NCBI GenBank assembly: GCA_022605955.1
Contig: JAKCOZ010000003.1
Coordinates: 51,894,179-51,958,178 of the forward strand
Length of the DNA: 64,000 bases
From: Rallus limicola
Taxonomy: Eukaryota > Chordata > Aves > Gruiformes > Rallidae
Direction of reading: 5' to 3'
The position numbers and the translations under genes are program-made. Under the pieces are notes generated by a model, which searched no databases, had not been told where the DNA came from, and worked only from the letters and a program-made list of their open reading frames with translations. This document shows, piece after piece, positions 62,646 through 64,000 of the stretch. Numbering within the stretch: position 1 is the first letter of the stretch; every line of letters begins with the position of its first letter.

Positions 62646-63504
62646 TAAAACTCAAAAATTAAGTCCTAGAAACAAAGATACATTGCACATTTGTGTATTT
62701 CCATATATTTGGTGTATGAGAACATAAAAAAAATTAACAAAGCAAATAAAAAATGAAAGGCTTATAAACATGTTATTTCTTGCAAAGAAACATAATATAC
62801 TCTCAAATTTAAGTCTTAACAACTAGTTAGACAGCAAATGGCATGTAGGGCTAATAAGGAACCCAGCTTGCACTTTTGATGCAAGTAAGTTTTAAACAAT
62901 TTAAAGTCAGATTCATAAAGCTATAAACCCCAACAATCTCTGGCCTTATAGCAGAAGGTCCAGAAGGATGTTCAGCAGGTTTGGACTTTTTCTTTTCTGA
63001 AGACAGACTTGACTACCGTGCTTCTGTGAATCAAGTAATTATTTCTCACCAGGATTAAATCTGTTTCTTCTTATTGTCATCTATCTGTACCAAAGTAGCA
63101 TTTAGGAGTCGTGAAGATGGACTCTAGTATGTTAATAATCTCAACTTGTTTTTTCTATTTATGTATCTTGTCTGTGTCGTTTTGTTACTTCATACTAAAC
63201 TTTAGGTTTACGCTCTTTTTTGATACATATATCAACAAGTTCTATGGCAAGAGAATAAAAAACATTTGAATTACATTGGATGTTATGATAAGTGAAATGT
63301 TTTCTTATGATATAGCAATAAGATGATGAACTAAATAAGCACTAAACCTTGCTAAAGAGGTGTCTGTCTTGCTCAGAGAGATCCATTCAAATGTCCTTGT
63401 CCCATGAAGACATACACTGAAATTTTTCTCCAAAACCCAAAGGCACCTAAACATTTTCACATATATTTCTGCATTTAGCATAAGGCATGCAGAAGTAAAA
63501 AATC

Positions 63505-63555
63505 CCTTACAAATCTAGAGTGAAGAAATACCTTACAAATCTAGGTGAAGAAATA
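63505..63555. repeat. Tandem duplication, 26 + 25 bp
   Basis: CCTTACAAATCTAG followed by (A)GTGAAGAAATA occurs twice in direct succession (63505-63530 and 63531-63555). The copies differ by one indel. Confidence 0.95.
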
Positions 63556-63670
63556 CAACCATACAGCAACACACTAGAACCACTGCTGGTGATCCCTAGT
63601 GGACAACACACTTTCTATCAGCAGTCACAGGTGGACTGCCTCTCACCACAAAGACACAGACTTAGGATCT

Positions 63671-63702
63671 TCAGTTCATTAACTCCTCAGTTCATTAACT
63701 CT
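63671..63702. repeat. Tandem duplication, 16 bp x 2
   Basis: TCAGTTCATTAACTC plus one base occurs twice in direct succession (63671-63686 and 63687-63702), with only the last base different. Confidence 0.95.
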
Positions 63703-64000
63703 CTCACATACAGTGCCCTTGCACATATACAGGGTGCTCTGTGCTGCACTGGGAGAGCGCTGCTCGCTTGTGCAACAAAGAGACCTTTTGGTGGTATCTG
63801 TCAACTAATCTAGCCACAGGCTGAGCATACAGTAGCTACACCCACTTTAACAATGGCAGCTACTATTAGAAATGTTTATTTTTGTAAGATAACAGCAAGG
63901 TAGCATGACAAAAAAAATTACGGGAAAACGCATTCAAAATGTCTGCAGGCATATGGCTAAAAATGGCCACAGCTTCAGTAACTGCCACTGCAGCTTCTTT

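Larger units (their letters stand above)
57415..64000 (-). other. MAP3K1 intron 1 (3' part)
   Basis: AT-rich intron that continues past the window. It contains a poly-C/G-rich pair at 59726-59843, a small CR1 fragment at 62488-62645 and two short tandem duplications at 63505-63555 and 63671-63702. Exon 1 with the start codon and promoter is not here. Confidence 0.75.

Overview
The window is vertebrate nuclear DNA, almost certainly from a bird. It holds spliced multi-exon genes, a CpG-rich promoter, many fragments of CR1 LINEs (the dominant avian retrotransposon) and avian-type endogenous retrovirus LTRs. Three protein-coding genes are recognisable from their exon translations: MIER3 (+ strand, 3' part), SETD9 (- strand, complete) and MAP3K1 (- strand, everything except the first exon). 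MAP3K1-SETD9-MIER3 is the gene order of human 5q11.2, seen here in reverse, so the block is conserved synteny. The bird order cannot be fixed from the sequence alone.

Layout. Positions 1-19,870 hold the last nine coding exons of MIER3 and a 3.5 kb 3' UTR. Its introns carry a 3' CR1 fragment, a G-rich tract and a 3.7 kb antisense CR1 interrupted by a solo LTR. Positions 19,870-22,400 separate the convergent MIER3 and SETD9 and are largely another CR1. SETD9 runs from a CpG island at about 29,400-30,110 down to its stop at 22,440, in six exons. Positions 30,110-32,610 are intergenic. MAP3K1 follows, from its 3' UTR end near 32,610 up through exon 20 (35,140) to exon 2 (57,414). The remaining 6.6 kb is the 3' part of its long first intron; exon 1, which normally carries the start codon, is not in the window.

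The genes are not an operon and work separately. MIER3 is a nuclear ELM2-SANT co-repressor scaffold of the HDAC1/2 type. SETD9 is a SET-domain protein, a predicted lysine methyltransferase of little-known function. MAP3K1 (MEKK1) is a stress-activated MAP3K with SWIM, RING, UIM-like and kinase modules. All 34 coding exons join in frame with GT-AG splice sites and no disabling mutation.

No previously undescribed system of the prokaryotic kind (defence island, CRISPR, operon) is present. The most unusual signal is a 39-bp tandem duplication over the 3' splice site of the last MAP3K1 exon. It leaves two nearly identical acceptors whose alternative use would add exactly 13 in-frame residues to the kinase C-lobe.
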